A stretch of 64,000 nt of DNA from JBEBSD01 sp040394475 (GTDB lineage: Bacteria > Bacteroidota > Bacteroidia > Cytophagales > Spirosomataceae), in the NCBI GenBank assembly GCA_040394475.1, contig JBEBSD010000025.1, positions 13,980-77,979 on the forward strand, written 5' to 3'. This document shows, piece after piece, positions 15,997 through 24,240 of this stretch (position 1 is its first letter; every line of letters begins with the position of its first letter). The notes under the pieces are model-generated. The model made no database searches. It had not been told where the DNA came from and saw only the letters and a program-made list of their open reading frames with translations. Made by a program: the position numbers and the translations under genes.

Positions 15997-18024
15997 ATGA
16001 TTGTATTATACTGGGCGGCGTTGCTTCTTTTTCTGTATGTTGCTGGCATTACGGCTAAGAAAATTGCACGGGCCTCCCTGACAGAATGGCTGCTCGTTTC
16101 CTTTCTGTTGTTTGTCGGGAGTGTCATTCCGGTTGGCTTTGCCTTGTCGCCCCTGCACCTGACCGCCAATGTCTGGGCCTGGATTGCCGGTACTTTTGCG
16201 GCCATCGGGATCCATTCATGGATCTGGGGAAAGCTGTGTGTAACCGCTCCCTATTCGGTGCGGGCGCTGATAGCCAACCGTGTCCAAACCTTCCGCTCCT
16301 GGTTCAATGACCTGACCCCTTACCTGAAGTTTTTATTCATTACCCTGTTCGCGACGCTGGGGATCATCAGCGTGACGAACCTGTTGCTTGTCCTGTTTAC
16401 CGTTCCCAATGAGTGGGATAGTATGACCGGGCACCTGAACAGGGCTATCCGCTATATACAGCGGGGCACCATGGCGCATTTCGGAGGGACCAACTGGAAT
16501 ATGGATACCTATCCGAAGAGTGTCACCAGCATTCAGATCTATTCCTACCTGATCAGTGGAAAAATAGAGAATGCGTTTAAGCTGATTCATCACAGCGCCT
16601 ACTGGGTCGCCGTCATAGCTGTTTTCGGGAGCGCACAGCGGATCAGCCGGAATCTCTCTGCCAGTTTTTTCTGCGCGTTGGCCTTCAGCATGTTCCTGGA
16701 CTTCCTGATGCAGGCGGTTACTACAGAAACGGATAGCGTACTGACGGCTTACCTGGCTTGTTTGCTTTATTTCCTGTTCAGCTACCATGTGACCCGGGAG
16801 GTGAAATACCTCTACCTTTCGGGGATGGTTTTCGGGATAGCGCTTGGACATAAAGTTACCTTTGTCCTGTTACTCCCCTCAGTCTTTGTGGTGATGGTTT
16901 ACACCGTGTTCATGGCGCCTTCGTTTGAGGTCTTCAGGAGACGGTTTCTGACCCTTGCCGCGGCAATCGTAACCGGGGTTTTCATCTATACGCTGCCTAC
17001 CGGGTACATCCGCAACCTGCAGGTTTTCGGGCATATCATCGGTCCGCCTACGGCGTTAAAGCACCAGTCGGTAGAACGAGCCGGGACACTCGCCAATTTA
17101 TTGGAACAGGGGAGCCGGAATGTCGTGCGGTACGGGTATGATTTTGCCAACCTGGATGGTATCCGGAATGCTCAGTGGGGGTATGACCTCAACAAATGGA
17201 TGCGGCAGCCGCTGGTTAAGCTGGAAGACAAGGCCGGGATGCGGTTGGACGAAGAAACGGACTTTTCCATCGTGCCCTTCAGTTTTCAGCGCCGATTCGA
17301 ATTTTACAACGCTAATCCGTATTGGGGAGTTTGGGGCTTCGCGATGATCCTGCCCCTTATATTGCTGGTATTTATCCGGGTGCTGGGATCGCGGCTGCAT
17401 TGGTTCCTGGCCCTGGCCTTCGTCCTGCATTTCCTGGCCCTGGCCTATTCCGCTCCCTATGATCCTTTTAAGGGACGCTATTTTATGGAATCCGGGCTGT
17501 TTGGCGTGCTTTTCCTGCTATTGCTTTTTTCACATCACCGGCTGTCGCTGCTGAAGCCGCGACGGGTGGTCTGGAAAGGGTACGTGGGGGGAGTGGTGGT
17601 CCTGGCGTGTATTTCGGCGCTCATGACGGTTTTCCTGAATATCCGGTGCCTGCCCCTGCCGGCCTATGGCTACGAGTCGGCTTTTGTGACCGAACGGGTC
17701 AGGCTGCAGACATTTGCCCGGCCGGATACCTATCCGGCCTATGCCCGTTTCGATTCCCTTGTACCGCAGGATGCCACGGTTGCGCTGGGAACGATCAACG
17801 ATGACTTTGAATATCCACTTTATGGGAAAAATCTTACCCGCAAGCTGATTTCCATCAATCCTTTCGAGCAGGGCTTACAGCCCATTCCGCAGGAAGCGGA
17901 TTACCTGTTTTTTTCAAAAAATGTGCTGCCGCCCCGACCGGGGGATATTCGGTTGGGAACCGATACGACCATGCAAGACATGATCGTGAAAGGAGAGGAT
18001 TATTACCTGCGGAAGTTAAAATAG
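15997..18024 (+). CDS. Multi-pass membrane glycosyltransferase (GT39/ArnT-like)
   Basis: A 675-residue integral membrane protein with about 11-13 hydrophobic segments and a large extracytoplasmic C-terminal domain (from about residue 545) after the last helix. The acidic motif EWDSMTGHLNRA follows the third or fourth hydrophobic segment. This placement resembles the first periplasmic loop of PMT/ArnT-type transferases, where paired acidic residues bind the lipid-phosphate sugar. These enzymes use polyprenyl-phosphate sugars to decorate glycans or proteins. I recognise the architecture but not a specific family member. It starts 10 bases after the aminotransferase. A Dpm1-like enzyme at 40.07 kb could supply the donor (inference). 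Confidence 0.65.
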   Translation: MIVLYWAALLLFLYVAGITAKKIARASLTEWLLVSFLLFVGSVIPVGFALSPLHLTANVWAWIAGTFAAIGIHSWIWGKLCVTAPYSVRALIANRVQTFRSWFNDLTPYLKFLFITLFATLGIISVTNLLLVLFTVPNEWDSMTGHLNRAIRYIQRGTMAHFGGTNWNMDTYPKSVTSIQIYSYLISGKIENAFKLIHHSAYWVAVIAVFGSAQRISRNLSASFFCALAFSMFLDFLMQAVTTETDSVLTAYLACLLYFLFSYHVTREVKYLYLSGMVFGIALGHKVTFVLLLPSVFVVMVYTVFMAPSFEVFRRRFLTLAAAIVTGVFIYTLPTGYIRNLQVFGHIIGPPTALKHQSVERAGTLANLLEQGSRNVVRYGYDFANLDGIRNAQWGYDLNKWMRQPLVKLEDKAGMRLDEETDFSIVPFSFQRRFEFYNANPYWGVWGFAMILPLILLVFIRVLGSRLHWFLALAFVLHFLALAYSAPYDPFKGRYFMESGLFGVLFLLLLFSHHRLSLLKPRRVVWKGYVGGVVVLACISALMTVFLNIRCLPLPAYGYESAFVTERVRLQTFARPDTYPAYARFDSLVPQDATVALGTINDDFEYPLYGKNLTRKLISINPFEQGLQPIPQEADYLFFSKNVLPPRPGDIRLGTDTTMQDMIVKGEDYYLRKLK

Positions 18025-18048
18025 CCACAGTAAAACGAAAGTAACAGG

Positions 18049-18747
18049 ATGAAGCTGGCGATCATGCAACCCTATTTTTTACCGTACATCGGCTATTTCC
18101 AACTGATCGGCGCAGTGGATAAATTTGTGCTGTACGATGATGTTCATTTTATTAACCGGGGATTTGTGAACCGGAATAACCTGCTTGCAGGGGGCAAGGC
18201 CGGAATGTTTACCATTCCCCTGAAAGAAGCCAGTCAGAACAAACGGATCCGGGAGATCCAGGTGCTGCCGGACCCTGCCTGGAGGAAAAAAATGCTGAAA
18301 ACGGTACAGCAGTCGTACCAAAAGGCAAAAATGTTTGACACCGTGTACCCGTTACTCACCGGAATGCTGGAGTATGAGCCGGAGTCTATAGCCGATTTAT
18401 GCCATTTCAGTATCCGGGAAATAAGTGACTACCTGCAGCTGACAACCACTATTGTCCCTTCTTCGACAGTTTACGAAAATGTGATGTTGAAAAGCCAGGA
18501 GCGTATCCTGGATATCTGTAAACAGGAACACGCAACGGTTTACATCAACCCCTCGGGTGGCATGGCCCTTTATGATAAAGGCGTGTTTGCCGGACAGGGG
18601 ATCGAGCTTTGTTTTATAGAGACGGGATTTGGAGAATATACGCAATTCAAAAATCAATTTGTACCGGCGTTGTCTGTTTTGGATGTATTGATGTTCAATA
18701 CGGTTGCAGAAGTAAAAATATTGCTGCAGGAGTACAGGCTGGTATAA
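18049..18747 (+). CDS. WbqC family protein
   Basis: A 232-residue cytoplasmic protein with the diagnostic WbqC start: MQPYFLPYIGYFQLI, then VDKFVLYDDVHFINRGFVNRN. WbqC-like proteins occur in many O-antigen and amino-sugar loci, often beside DegT-type aminotransferases. Their chemistry is not well established; an acyl- or amino acid-transfer role on nucleotide amino sugars has been suggested for some relatives. The protein is full length. Its position between the sugar aminotransferase and an acyltransferase fits a role in finishing an N-acylated sugar (inference). An SD-like AACAGG precedes the ATG. Confidence 0.9.
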   Translation: MKLAIMQPYFLPYIGYFQLIGAVDKFVLYDDVHFINRGFVNRNNLLAGGKAGMFTIPLKEASQNKRIREIQVLPDPAWRKKMLKTVQQSYQKAKMFDTVYPLLTGMLEYEPESIADLCHFSIREISDYLQLTTTIVPSSTVYENVMLKSQERILDICKQEHATVYINPSGGMALYDKGVFAGQGIELCFIETGFGEYTQFKNQFVPALSVLDVLMFNTVAEVKILLQEYRLV

Positions 18748-18813
18748 TTATTGCATTTGTCAGAGATATTTTACAAGTTTGTTGGATTTATCCGCTAACC
18801 ACCTGTCACCCGT

Positions 18814-19473
18814 ATGGCTAAAGTAATAATCTTCGGTGTTTTAGATACTGCTGAGTTGGCTCATTTTTATCTTCAAAACGATTCGGAACACGAAGTAGTC
18901 GCATTCGCAGTACATAAGGAATATCTGAAAGAAGAACAGTTTAAGGGGCTCCCGGTGGTCGCATTTGAGGAAGTAGAACAATTGTTCCCGCCCGAAACGT
19001 ATGCCTTTTTCGCCCCGATGACCGGACGGAATATGAACCGGAACCGGGAAAAGGTGTACCTGGATGCAAAGGCCAGAGGCTATTCGTTCATTTCCTATAT
19101 CAGTTCCCGGGCGACGGTCTTCGACAGGTCGCTGATCGGGGACAATTGTTTCATTCTGGAAGATAATACCATACAGCCCTATACAACCATCGGCAACAAT
19201 GTAGTGCTTTGGAGCGGAAACCATATCGGTCACCACGGAAGGATACGGGACCATGTCTTTTTTACCTCGCACGTGGTACTGTCGGGCCACTGTGATGTGG
19301 GTTCCTATAGCTTTTTCGGGGTCAATGCCACGGTCCGGGACTATCTGAACATCGCGCCGGGCACACTGGCAGGGATGGCATCGGCGCTGACCAAGGATAC
19401 GGAGGAATGGGGGGTCTACGTGGGAAATCCCGCGAAAAAGGTGCCCGGCAAGTTAAGTTATGAAGCGTACTGA
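18814..19473 (+). CDS. NeuD/PglD-type sugar acyltransferase
   Basis: A 219-residue acyl-CoA-dependent sugar O/N-acyltransferase. The N-terminal part is a small Rossmann-like domain (KVIIFGVLDTAELAHFYLQ). From about residue 95 the sequence becomes a left-handed parallel beta helix with hexapeptide repeats (SLIGDNCFILEDNTIQPYTTIGNNVVL). The catalytic histidine region is GNHIGHHG, and the C-terminal GNPAKKV motif is typical of the family. Known relatives acetylate UDP-4-amino sugars or sialic acid precursors. Together with the aminotransferase and WbqC it suggests an acylated amino sugar. The 66-base gap upstream holds no gene. Confidence 0.88.
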   Translation: MAKVIIFGVLDTAELAHFYLQNDSEHEVVAFAVHKEYLKEEQFKGLPVVAFEEVEQLFPPETYAFFAPMTGRNMNRNREKVYLDAKARGYSFISYISSRATVFDRSLIGDNCFILEDNTIQPYTTIGNNVVLWSGNHIGHHGRIRDHVFFTSHVVLSGHCDVGSYSFFGVNATVRDYLNIAPGTLAGMASALTKDTEEWGVYVGNPAKKVPGKLSYEAY

Positions 19474-19543
19474 AAAGCGATATGGATAAGAAGTTTAAGG
19501 GCGGAGAGCGGCGTGAAGTGGAGTGGATAGCACGTAGTTACTG

Positions 19544-20764
19544 ATGCAGAAAAAGATTCTTTTTGTAAGCCATGATGCCAACAGGGCAGGAAGTCAGTTG
19601 CTTCTTCTTCAATTGCTGAAGATATTGAAGAAGAAAGAGGTGCCGATGCACCTGCTGCTGTGTGATGGCGGGGTTGTGGAAGATGAATTTGAAAAGGTTG
19701 TGTCCACCACACGGCTGCCGTCGGAACCTTCGTGTGTGGTGAATCCTATGGTAGATAAACTGCTTTTTAAAGTGGGGCTTTATCATATGTGCGAACGCAA
19801 AATGCGGAACAGGCGGAGGAAGCGGCTGATAAAGGAGCTGGAAAAGGAAAATATCGGACTGGTGTTCATCAATTCCATTGCGAATGCAGGGATTTATTAC
19901 CAGGCGTTGAGCTTTTTGCACGAATTGCCGGTCATCCTGTTTGCCCATGAGCTGGAGATGTCGGCCACCATGTATACAAAGCGGGAAGAACTGCAATTCC
20001 TGCTGCGAAAGACAGACCATCTGATTGCCGTTGCGCAGGCAGTAGCCGACTATTACAGCAGAGAATTCGATTTTCCGGCCAATGAGGTGAGTATTCTTAC
20101 CTTAATTGACCATGATTACATTGACAGGAGCTTCGGGAATGCAAAGCGGGATTTGCTGGAAACAGCTCACAAGATCCCACAGGATGCGATCGTGATCGGA
20201 GGATGCGGCAACGCAGAATGGCGCAAGGGCAATGACGTGTTTAACTGGATAGCCAAGCTGGTGATCGCCCGGACGGCCCCGCTGCCGGTCTATTTTGTGT
20301 GGGTAGGGGCAGGCAGGCAGCACGCGATTTTTCAGCTGATAGAAACGGATATCAAACGGATGGGGCTGGAAGACCGGATCCTGCTGATTCCCCCGACTTC
20401 GCAGGCGCTGGATTATATCAGCCGCTTCGATATCCTGTTGCTCTCCTCCCGGGAAGATCCTTACCCGCTGGTGGTGATGGAGGCCGCTTTGAACGAACGG
20501 CCGATCGTCTGCTTTGAAGGGGCCGGCGGAGCGCCGGAGCTGGTGGAGAACGATGCCGGAAGTACGGTGCCCTATATGGACATTCCCGCAGCGGCCGAGG
20601 CGGTGATACGGCTGGTAGTGGACCAGCAGGAAAGAGTGAGCCTCGGACAAAGGGCGCGCACTAAAGTATTGGAACGGCATAAAACAGGCCTTAGTGTCGA
20701 AAAAATAATGGCAATCATTCAAAAGTACCTAACTTTGCCTCTTTCAGAAAAGCTGGATCAATGA
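19544..20764 (+). CDS. GT4-like glycosyltransferase
   Basis: A 406-residue GT-B fold glycosyltransferase, probably cytoplasmic and membrane-associated. The N-terminal domain starts FVSHDANRAGSQLLLLQLL, a GT4-type acceptor-side motif. The C-terminal donor domain contains GCGNAEWRKGNDVFNWIA, LLLSSREDPYPLVVMEAALNERPIVCFE (EX7E-like, E and PYPLVVMEA) and GGAPELVEND. The nucleotide sugar and acceptor cannot be inferred. The last four bases (ATGA) overlap the next start, so this and the following three genes form one translationally coupled block. Confidence 0.85.
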   Translation: MQKKILFVSHDANRAGSQLLLLQLLKILKKKEVPMHLLLCDGGVVEDEFEKVVSTTRLPSEPSCVVNPMVDKLLFKVGLYHMCERKMRNRRRKRLIKELEKENIGLVFINSIANAGIYYQALSFLHELPVILFAHELEMSATMYTKREELQFLLRKTDHLIAVAQAVADYYSREFDFPANEVSILTLIDHDYIDRSFGNAKRDLLETAHKIPQDAIVIGGCGNAEWRKGNDVFNWIAKLVIARTAPLPVYFVWVGAGRQHAIFQLIETDIKRMGLEDRILLIPPTSQALDYISRFDILLLSSREDPYPLVVMEAALNERPIVCFEGAGGAPELVENDAGSTVPYMDIPAAAEAVIRLVVDQQERVSLGQRARTKVLERHKTGLSVEKIMAIIQKYLTLPLSEKLDQ

Positions 20765-21744
20765 CGATTGCCTTTACAATTTGTTCAATTAATTATTTAG
20801 CGCAGGCACACACATTAGGCGAATCTCTCGCCGTCACAAATCCGGGAATCAGGTTTTTTGTCGGGCTGGTCGACCGGCTGGATCATGTGCAGTTTGATAC
20901 GGGAAAAGAGCCCCGGTACGAATTGCTGGAGATCCATAAAATCGGGATTGAAGGATTCGGGGAAATGTGCGGCCGCTACAATATTACCGAATTGAATACC
21001 GCGGTGAAGCCGTTTTATTTCAGTTATTTCTGGAAGGAATTTCCGCAGGCGGAAAAGCTCATTTATTTTGATCCGGATATCATAGTATTTCAACCGTTAA
21101 CGGCATTGCTGCAGCAACTGGATACATCGGATGCCGTTCTTACGCCGCATGTGCTTACGCCTGTCGAAGACCGTAAAACCCCGAATGAGCTGCATCACCT
21201 GAATACCGGTGTGTATAACCTGGGATTTGTGGCATTCCGGAAAACGGAGGCCGCAAGGGTATTTGTAAAATGGTGGGAAGATAAGTTACGGTATGAATGT
21301 TTGATTGCGCTGTGTGAGGGACTGTTTGTAGACCAGAACTGGATGAATTTCCTGCCGGTTTTTGTGCCCGGAACGTATATCGAGCGGCATCCCGGGTACA
21401 ACGTTGCGTACTGGAACCTGCATGAGCGTACGGTTTCCAGGAAGCAGGATACGTACTATGTAAACGAGGAATCTGAACTGCTCTTTTTTCATTACAGTGG
21501 CTATGACCCGGCCAGGCCGGAGGTGTTATCAAAGTACCAGGACCGTTTTGTGCTGGGGGAGCGCCCCGACTTGCATACCCTCTTTGCTTATTATGGCCGG
21601 CGGCTGGAGGCAAACGGGCAGGAATATTACCGGACTTTCCCGTGCAGCTATATAAAACCGCCTGAAGTACGTCGTTACCAGCGGGTAAGAAAGTGGTTGA
21701 GTGCGCCCCTGGAAAAGCTGGCGGATAAACTGGATACGTTCTGA
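20761..21744 (+). CDS. GT8-like glycosyltransferase with DxD motif
   Basis: A 327-residue GT-A-like protein. It starts FTICSINYLAQAHTLGESL and carries a metal-binding DxD in LIYFDPDIIVFQPL (about residues 100-113). An NTGVYNLGFVAFRK segment and a later DQNWMNFLPVFV segment are typical of GT8-like and glycogenin-like folds, where they position the sugar acceptor and aspartate ligand. The protein ends with a basic C-terminal segment. It overlaps the previous gene by 4 bases and the next one by 1 base. A paralogue that appears to have lost the DxD lies at 22392-23339. Confidence 0.75.
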   Translation: MTIAFTICSINYLAQAHTLGESLAVTNPGIRFFVGLVDRLDHVQFDTGKEPRYELLEIHKIGIEGFGEMCGRYNITELNTAVKPFYFSYFWKEFPQAEKLIYFDPDIIVFQPLTALLQQLDTSDAVLTPHVLTPVEDRKTPNELHHLNTGVYNLGFVAFRKTEAARVFVKWWEDKLRYECLIALCEGLFVDQNWMNFLPVFVPGTYIERHPGYNVAYWNLHERTVSRKQDTYYVNEESELLFFHYSGYDPARPEVLSKYQDRFVLGERPDLHTLFAYYGRRLEANGQEYYRTFPCSYIKPPEVRRYQRVRKWLSAPLEKLADKLDTF

Positions 21745-22379
21745 TGAGAGAGCTGGTGGCAGTAGTGGTGCCGGTGTTCGGAAACGAGTGGTCGGGGGCG
21801 GCGCAGGCGTGTCTGGTACGCGCAATGGATATGCTGGAGGGGTTTTCGGTTGTATTCATCACCGCAGAAAATGAGGCAGCCCCGGAAATAGCCGGAACGA
21901 TTGAAAATAGTATTGTGTACCGGTTCGATGCGGTTAATTTTGAAAGTGTAGAAGGATTTGCACAGTTATTGCTGTCGCCGGATTTTTATGACCGGTTTGG
22001 CTGGTGTGAAAACCTGCTCTTCCTGGAACCGGAGGTATGGATTGTAAAAAATGAACTGAAATATTGGTGTAAACAGGGGTATGACTACATCCCCGGAGCC
22101 CGGGGAATATTCTCCCTGCGCAATGTAGACCGGTTTCATTCCCTGGCAAAAAAGGAGAGAAGAGCGGTTCACCGGTTTATTTCAGGCGGTACAGGAAAGG
22201 GGGGAGACAGGCAGTTCTGGCTGAAAAAGGCCAAAGGGTTTTGGCCCGCATTGCGCAGTCCCACACCTGTTGTGCGGACCTATTTCTCGGTGGGAGCAGA
22301 GGAAACGCCGGGAAGGGAGTTGCCGTTTGCCGTTTGTGGCATTCACCCGGGAAACCTGAAGCAGTGGCAGGATGACTAA
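21744..22379 (+). CDS. DUF5672-like putative glycosyltransferase
   Basis: A 211-residue protein starting VAVVVPVFGNEWS. The central stretch FYDRFGWCENLLFLEPEVWIVKNELKYWC, followed by KQGYDYIPGA (two adjacent pieces), resembles DUF5672 proteins, which usually carry an YQLDAFVF-like aspartate motif and end this block with YIGAPW. Here the aspartate position reads LFLEPE and the end reads YIPGARG, so the presumed metal-binding site is altered. Family assignment is from memory of that motif layout. The ATG shares a base with the previous TGA. It sits between two GT8-like paralogues. Confidence 0.55.
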   Translation: MRELVAVVVPVFGNEWSGAAQACLVRAMDMLEGFSVVFITAENEAAPEIAGTIENSIVYRFDAVNFESVEGFAQLLLSPDFYDRFGWCENLLFLEPEVWIVKNELKYWCKQGYDYIPGARGIFSLRNVDRFHSLAKKERRAVHRFISGGTGKGGDRQFWLKKAKGFWPALRSPTPVVRTYFSVGAEETPGRELPFAVCGIHPGNLKQWQDD

Positions 22380-22391
22380 TTTGAAAACGAC

Positions 22392-23339
22392 GTGAAGTTA
22401 TTTTATACAGTTTGTAACCGGTTGCAGTTTCCGGAAGCGCTCGTACTGGCCCGGAGTGTGGCAACGCATTGTCCGGAGGCAACCTTTGTATTGGGTTGGG
22501 CCGACACGGGTACCGCTCCGCAGGTCCCGGATACCGTGCAGGTATTGCGGGTGGAGGACATCGGACTTGACAAGCTGGATGCGATGAGCGGCCGCTACTA
22601 TGATTTTGAATTGGTGGCAGCTACCCGTCCCTGGTTTGCCCGGTATTTGCTGTCGGCGTATGCGTCGGCCGAATACCTGGTGTTTATGGCTCCCGCTGCC
22701 CGGCTCTATAGCCGCCCGGAGGCCATTCTGGAAACACCTGCAGCATTTTACCTTACCCCGCATATCACAGAACGGCTGCCGCCGTCGGGGTTCCTGGATG
22801 ATAAACGTATCTTAAATATCGGGATGTTTCATTCCGGCGCCTGGATGGCACGGCCCGAACCGGCTGTGCTCCGTTTACTGGAATGGTGGTCGGCACGCAC
22901 TGCAGACCGTGCGTATTTTGATCTTTGCAACGGCATGTGCCTGGACCAGTTGTGGCTTAATTATGTCCCTACGTTTGTGCCGGACACGCAGATCGTCCGT
23001 CATGAAGGGTGGCATGTGGGGTTGCATAATAGTTTGCAGCGGCGGCTGCTGATCACAACTGACGGTATCCGGAGCGGGGAAAGTCCGCTGGTGTCGATTG
23101 ATTTTACGGGCTGTAGTTCTTATCACCCGGTGTGGTCGGACCATACGGGCGTGGTCGGTAATAACCCGGTCTGGAAGCAGCTGCAGGAAGAATACCTCCT
23201 GGAAGCAGGTCGGCCGCAGCAGGACGGACCGGCGGGTTACGGCAAACCGGCCGTGATCTCACCGAACCGGGGAGTCCGGAAACGCGCGGTAAAACAGCTG
23301 CATAAGCTGGTCCATTTTGTAAAGAATACCGATATTTAA
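22392..23339 (+). CDS. GT8-like protein lacking the DxD motif
   Basis: A 315-residue paralogue of the 20761-21744 gene. Shared landmarks are the start (FYTVCNRLQFPEALVLARS), the MSGRYYDFEL block equivalent to MCGRYNITEL, the LNIGMFHSGAWMA block equivalent to LNTGVYNLGFVAF, and DQLWLNYVPTFVPDTQIVRHEGWHV. At the position of FDPDIIV in the other protein it reads VFMAPAARLY, so both acidic residues are gone. It may be a non-catalytic partner or use a different mechanism. The start is GTG at 22392; no better ATG exists nearby. Fusion or frameshift is not seen, so this is a full-length divergent copy. Confidence 0.65.
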   Translation: MKLFYTVCNRLQFPEALVLARSVATHCPEATFVLGWADTGTAPQVPDTVQVLRVEDIGLDKLDAMSGRYYDFELVAATRPWFARYLLSAYASAEYLVFMAPAARLYSRPEAILETPAAFYLTPHITERLPPSGFLDDKRILNIGMFHSGAWMARPEPAVLRLLEWWSARTADRAYFDLCNGMCLDQLWLNYVPTFVPDTQIVRHEGWHVGLHNSLQRRLLITTDGIRSGESPLVSIDFTGCSSYHPVWSDHTGVVGNNPVWKQLQEEYLLEAGRPQQDGPAGYGKPAVISPNRGVRKRAVKQLHKLVHFVKNTDI

Positions 23340-23349
23340 CCAAAGAGCC

Positions 23350-24240
23350 ATGTTACCCCTCATTGAAAGTACACAGCAGTTACGCGCGTTCTTGCAACGG
23401 CCGGTGGAGGGACCGGCGACCGACACCCGATTCCCCAAACTCACCGTTATAACACCCTCCTATAACCAGGGTGTGTTCCTGGAGCGGACCATCGTGAGCG
23501 TCCTGAACCAGGGCTATCCCAACCTGGAATACATCATTGTCGACGGCGGATCAACAGATAGCAGTGTGGACGTAATCCGCCGGTATGCGCCATACATTTC
23601 GTACTGGGTGAGTGAAAAGGATAACGGACAGGTCGACGCGCTGAACAAGGGACTGGCGCGGGCTACGGGGGACTGGATCAGCTTTCAGAATTCGGACGAT
23701 GTGTATTTTCCGGAGACATTTTTTCGTTTTGCAGAAGCCGCCCGGAAATACCCGCAGGCCGGCATGCTGTACGGCGATCTGTACATGATCACAGCAGACG
23801 ATGAGGTGACCGAATTGTTGAAAACGATTCCCTTCAGCCTTACGAGCCAGGTGATCGAAGGGATGCAGGTACACAACCAGTCGCTTTTTTTCCGGCGCAG
23901 CCTGGTAGAACAGTACGGCGCATTTGACCCGTCTTACGGGTTTGCCTTCGATTACGAATTTATCACCCGCTATGCGGCCGTACCGTCGGTGCGCGTACAA
24001 CGGGTGGCCGGACTGGCGGGGGCGCTCCGGGTACATGAGGAGGCAAAGTCTTCCACCATCGCCCACGTCGGGAAGGCAGAGCACTTACGGGTCACGGAAC
24101 AGTTCGGGGCGATTCTGGACAGCAGAGTTCCCACAAAATTACGGTATCTTTACAGCCGCCTGAGAAAGGCAGCGTACTTGATAGCAGAGAGGGATATTGC
24201 CTATATAAGGCACCGGTTAGAACGATCCAGGAAAGAATGA
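23350..24240 (+). CDS. GT2 family glycosyltransferase
   Basis: A 296-residue GT-A fold enzyme that adds a sugar to a growing lipid-linked chain. The core is unusually clear: LTVITPSYNQGVFLERTIVSV, then YIIVDGGSTDSSVDVI, then DNGQVDALNKGLARATGDWISFQNSDDVYFPE with the SDD (DxD-equivalent) metal site. The N-terminal 25 residues precede the fold. The C-terminus is basic with no transmembrane segment. The final ATGA overlaps the next gene's start. Confidence 0.9.
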   Translation: MLPLIESTQQLRAFLQRPVEGPATDTRFPKLTVITPSYNQGVFLERTIVSVLNQGYPNLEYIIVDGGSTDSSVDVIRRYAPYISYWVSEKDNGQVDALNKGLARATGDWISFQNSDDVYFPETFFRFAEAARKYPQAGMLYGDLYMITADDEVTELLKTIPFSLTSQVIEGMQVHNQSLFFRRSLVEQYGAFDPSYGFAFDYEFITRYAAVPSVRVQRVAGLAGALRVHEEAKSSTIAHVGKAEHLRVTEQFGAILDSRVPTKLRYLYSRLRKAAYLIAERDIAYIRHRLERSRKE

